A DNA stretch of 20,681 bases from NCBI GenBank assembly GCA_024364805.1, contig CM044513.1, forward strand, positions 52,239,583 to 52,260,263, written 5' to 3'. This DNA is from Euprymna scolopes. Lineage: Eukaryota; Mollusca; Cephalopoda; Sepiida; Sepiolidae. The notes under the pieces are model-generated. The model worked only from the letters and a program-made list of their open reading frames with translations, was not told the origin of the DNA and made no database searches. Shown piece by piece: positions 18,651 through 20,681 of this stretch. Position numbers and translations under genes: made by a program. The number at the start of each line of letters is the position of its first letter. The first letter of the stretch is position 1.

Positions 18651-18800
18651 AATAATAATAAAGGGTTGGGTTCGAGACTCCTAACGAACGGTTCCCCAGT
18701 TCGATACAAAACACCTGATGAAGGCCGGAGTGAAAAACAGCCGAAACTTTGTGACTATAACAACCAAGATGCGGAGGTCAGTCCGACAATCTCAATAAAT
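18646..18800 (+). repeat. right arm of an inverted SINE-like pair
   Basis: Same sequence as the left arm but on the plus strand: (AAT)n, gggttgggttcgagactcc, CACCTGATGAAGGCC, then GCCGAAACTTTGTGAC, ending caataaat. The similarity also runs inward a little: 'cggggNtaccgtg' follows the (ATT)n on both arms. A transcript across the whole 470-bp region would form a hairpin with a stem of about 150 bp and a loop of about 156 nt. Confidence 0.9.
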
Positions 18801-18839
18801 GAACACCCCTCATCTCAAAAATACTGACAATTACTTCAC

Positions 18840-19188
<349 letters not shown>

Positions 19189-19487
19189 GTTTTAATAAGA
19201 GTCCGGAAAATATATGCCACTTTAAGGCTAAAACACTATTGATAAATTATCAAAATAACTTAGTATCTCAGCTCCGTTTAATTGGTAATAGAATTATGTT
19301 CGCCTGCCAATGTTTGGATTTGCTAACTATTTCCGTTTTATTTGTAATATCATTAAATATGAAAAGAAAAAGAGCGTAATACATACGATTTTAAATAAAC
19401 CGCAATATTGTTATAGAAGAAGGTATGATTAAAGTATAAGTAATCTATTGCGACAATAACATTTTGGTGATCGCAAAGTCGATTGTT
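19189..19487. other. unassigned AT-rich DNA
   Basis: No open frame, repeat or RNA motif recognised. Its last bases run into the target-site duplication of the SINE insertion. Confidence 0.6.
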
Positions 19488-19507
19488 TTAACAAGATGTC
19501 CACTTAT
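19488..19507. repeat. target-site duplication, left copy (20 bp)
   Basis: Identical over 20 bp to 19900-19919. It includes 'aacaagatgtccactta'. The two copies bracket the SINE-like insertion. Confidence 0.93.
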
Positions 19508-19899
19508 ATATATATTATTCCTTAATTGGAACTTTTTATTTTGAGATAAGCATTTTTATGTTAATTTTAATTTTTTTTTTATTTCGGACCATTAGTCTCA
19601 TCTTTATTAGTTGTTGTTTTTTAAATCTTTTTATTGGTTCACAACGTTTCGGCCAACTTCCTCTGGCCTTCGTCAGGTGGTAACCGCGACGGATAGGAAC
19701 TTCGAATCTCCTAACTGCATTCTCAACCATCACTGCTATCCGTAGTTGTTGTCGTCTCACCACATTTTTGACCAATTACCTCTGGCACGCTTTGGGTGGG
19801 ATTGAAACCGCTATCTTCAGACAATGTTCATCTGGAACCGTAGAGATTCAACGTCTCTATCAACTGCGCCACGGGCCCCGAAAAAAAAATAAATAAAAA
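19508..19899 (-). mobile_element. tRNA-headed SINE-like insertion with TSD
   Basis: A 392-bp insertion in minus orientation, bracketed by perfect 20-bp duplications. On the minus strand it reads, in order: a T-rich leader, then CGGGGCCCGTGGCGCAGTTG (A box TGGCGCAGTTG at 19871-19861), the B box GGTTTCAATCC at 19809-19799, a body containing ACGGATAG and CTATCCGT that can pair, the module CUGACGA (19676-19670) - GGCC...GGCC - GAAAC, and an A-rich tail with AATAAA-like motifs. There is no coding frame. TSD length and A-rich tail fit LINE-driven retroposition. The A-rich stretch at 19882-19899 on the head side is unusual: it mirrors the A/T-rich tail, so the insertion ends are roughly inverted copies of each other. 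Confidence 0.78.
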
Positions 19900-19919
19900 T
19901 TAACAAGATGTCCACTTAT
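19900..19919. repeat. target-site duplication, right copy (20 bp)
   Basis: Exact match to 19488-19507. With no difference between copies, the insertion may be fairly young. Confidence 0.93.
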
Positions 19920-19980
19920 TGTTAAATATGAATACGAGCGTATTAGTGTTTTTTTTATCTAGTATTTTGTCCGCAATAAG

Positions 19981-19983
<3 letters not shown>

Positions 19984-20046
<63 letters not shown>
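19984..20046. repeat. (TA)n microsatellite, about 63 bp
   Basis: A clean TA tract that directly borders the 3' end of the LINE fragment on its right side. Confidence 0.97.
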
Positions 20047-20048
<2 letters not shown>

Positions 20049-20681
20049 AAGTGATGAAAATATTTCTCGCTGCCATAATTATCCTTCAGTGTTGTGAATC
20101 ATGTATTATTCTAGTTCTTTTTTGTGTCCTTCACACGGTCCTCTATACAGATCAGTCCTCTCCCGTCATCTTTCCTTTTCGCGTAGAGTCTGTCAGTATC
20201 GTCCTTTGGATGTAGTGCATTATGTATGGTCATGAGTTTCCTGGTTTTCTGGTCGAGTTGTCTCAGTTCTTCTTTTGGCCATCCTATAAAGGGTCCAGAG
20301 TATCTTACTAGTGATACTGCCCAGGTATTTATACCTTTTATTAGGTTTCTGCTATATAATTTCGTTTCCAGGAGTTTTCTTGTTCTCCTTAGGTATTCCT
20401 TTCCAATTTTCTCTTTTATTTCTGTTGCTCTGATAGTATCCGCTTCTAGAATTCCCAAGTATTTATAATCGTCTTGTGCCCCTAGTTCCCTCATTTTTGT
20501 TTGGTTGGGTAGTTCTATGTCTTCTGTCATTTCCAGTTTTCCCTTTCTTATAACCAGTTGTGCGCACTTCTCCATTCCAAATCCCATTTAGATATATTGG
20601 CTGAAGATTCTGGTAGTGTTGATTAGTGTTTCTATCTCTTTTGAGTATCAGTCCTGCTTGGTCCGCAATTCTTTGTTCTGT
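20047..20681 (-). mobile_element. R2-like LINE reverse transcriptase fragment
   Basis: A non-LTR retrotransposon fragment on the minus strand, open to the window edge. The main frame 20587-20111 encodes the end of the RT palm and the thumb: MGFGMEKCAQLVIRKGKLEM, IELPN, DYKYLGILEAD, KIGKEYLRRTRKLLETKLYS, LIKGINTWAVSLVRYSGPFI, WPKEELRQLDQKTRKLMTIH, LHPKDDTDRLYAKRK, DGRGLICIEDRVKDTKK. Upstream the same frame continues as EIETLINTTRIFSQYI with one TAA just before the Met, so that Met is not the true start. After an A6 run at 20118-20123 the homology shifts frame (ELE, YMIHNTEG) to about 20050. At the window edge TEQRIADQAGLILK lies in another frame. It resembles a segment normally found N-terminal to the RT domain, so the catalytic palm with its (F/Y)xDD box appears to be deleted. 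Confidence 0.88.

Overview
The window looks like repeat-rich animal DNA, probably from a mollusc and most likely a cephalopod. This is an inference from the AT-rich composition, very long (TA)n and (AAT)n microsatellites, R2/R4-type LINE remnants, tRNA-derived SINE-like elements and nested satellite arrays. No database search was possible. No complete protein-coding host gene is visible. Long frames made only of Ile/Tyr, Ile or Asn are translated microsatellites.

Layout. 1-2086 is AT-rich DNA with no convincing gene. A candidate minus-strand coding exon lies at 2087-2332, next to a (TA)n tract. 2432-4954 is mostly unassigned. 4955-5429 is the most striking element: two 131-bp direct repeats 344 bp apart, each with a type I hammerhead ribozyme fold on the minus strand and a tRNA-like pol III head between them. 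This is the layout of a retrozyme or of a ribozyme-bearing SINE. A promoter-like TATA box, a plausible intron and an ATG-less open frame follow (5506-5954). A minus-strand CR1/Jockey-type LINE 3' end lies at 6385-6690. 6691-9110 is largely featureless.

9.1-11.2 kb has microsatellites with 5'-truncated RLE-type LINE 3' ends embedded in them. 11.3-14.4 kb is three abutting satellite arrays with periods of about 159, 60 and exactly 87 bp; a perfect 36-bp palindrome sits in the middle one. 14.9-16.4 kb holds two more RLE-LINE endonuclease-domain remnants in series with (AAT)n tracts. A decayed Tc1/mariner transposase lies at 17.1-17.65 kb.

18.3-18.8 kb is a head-to-head inverted pair of SINE-like units. 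19.5-19.9 kb is a third SINE-like unit with a perfect 20-bp target-site duplication. These share a CUGAYGA / GGCC...GGCC / GAAAC module that resembles a hammerhead core. The window ends in a minus-strand R2-like reverse transcriptase fragment (20047-20681).

Working view: the window is a pile of retroelements and satellites. Several of the small non-autonomous elements combine a pol III-type tRNA head with a hammerhead or hammerhead-like domain. The 5328-5373 ribozyme is complete by inspection and is the best candidate for a real, testable system.
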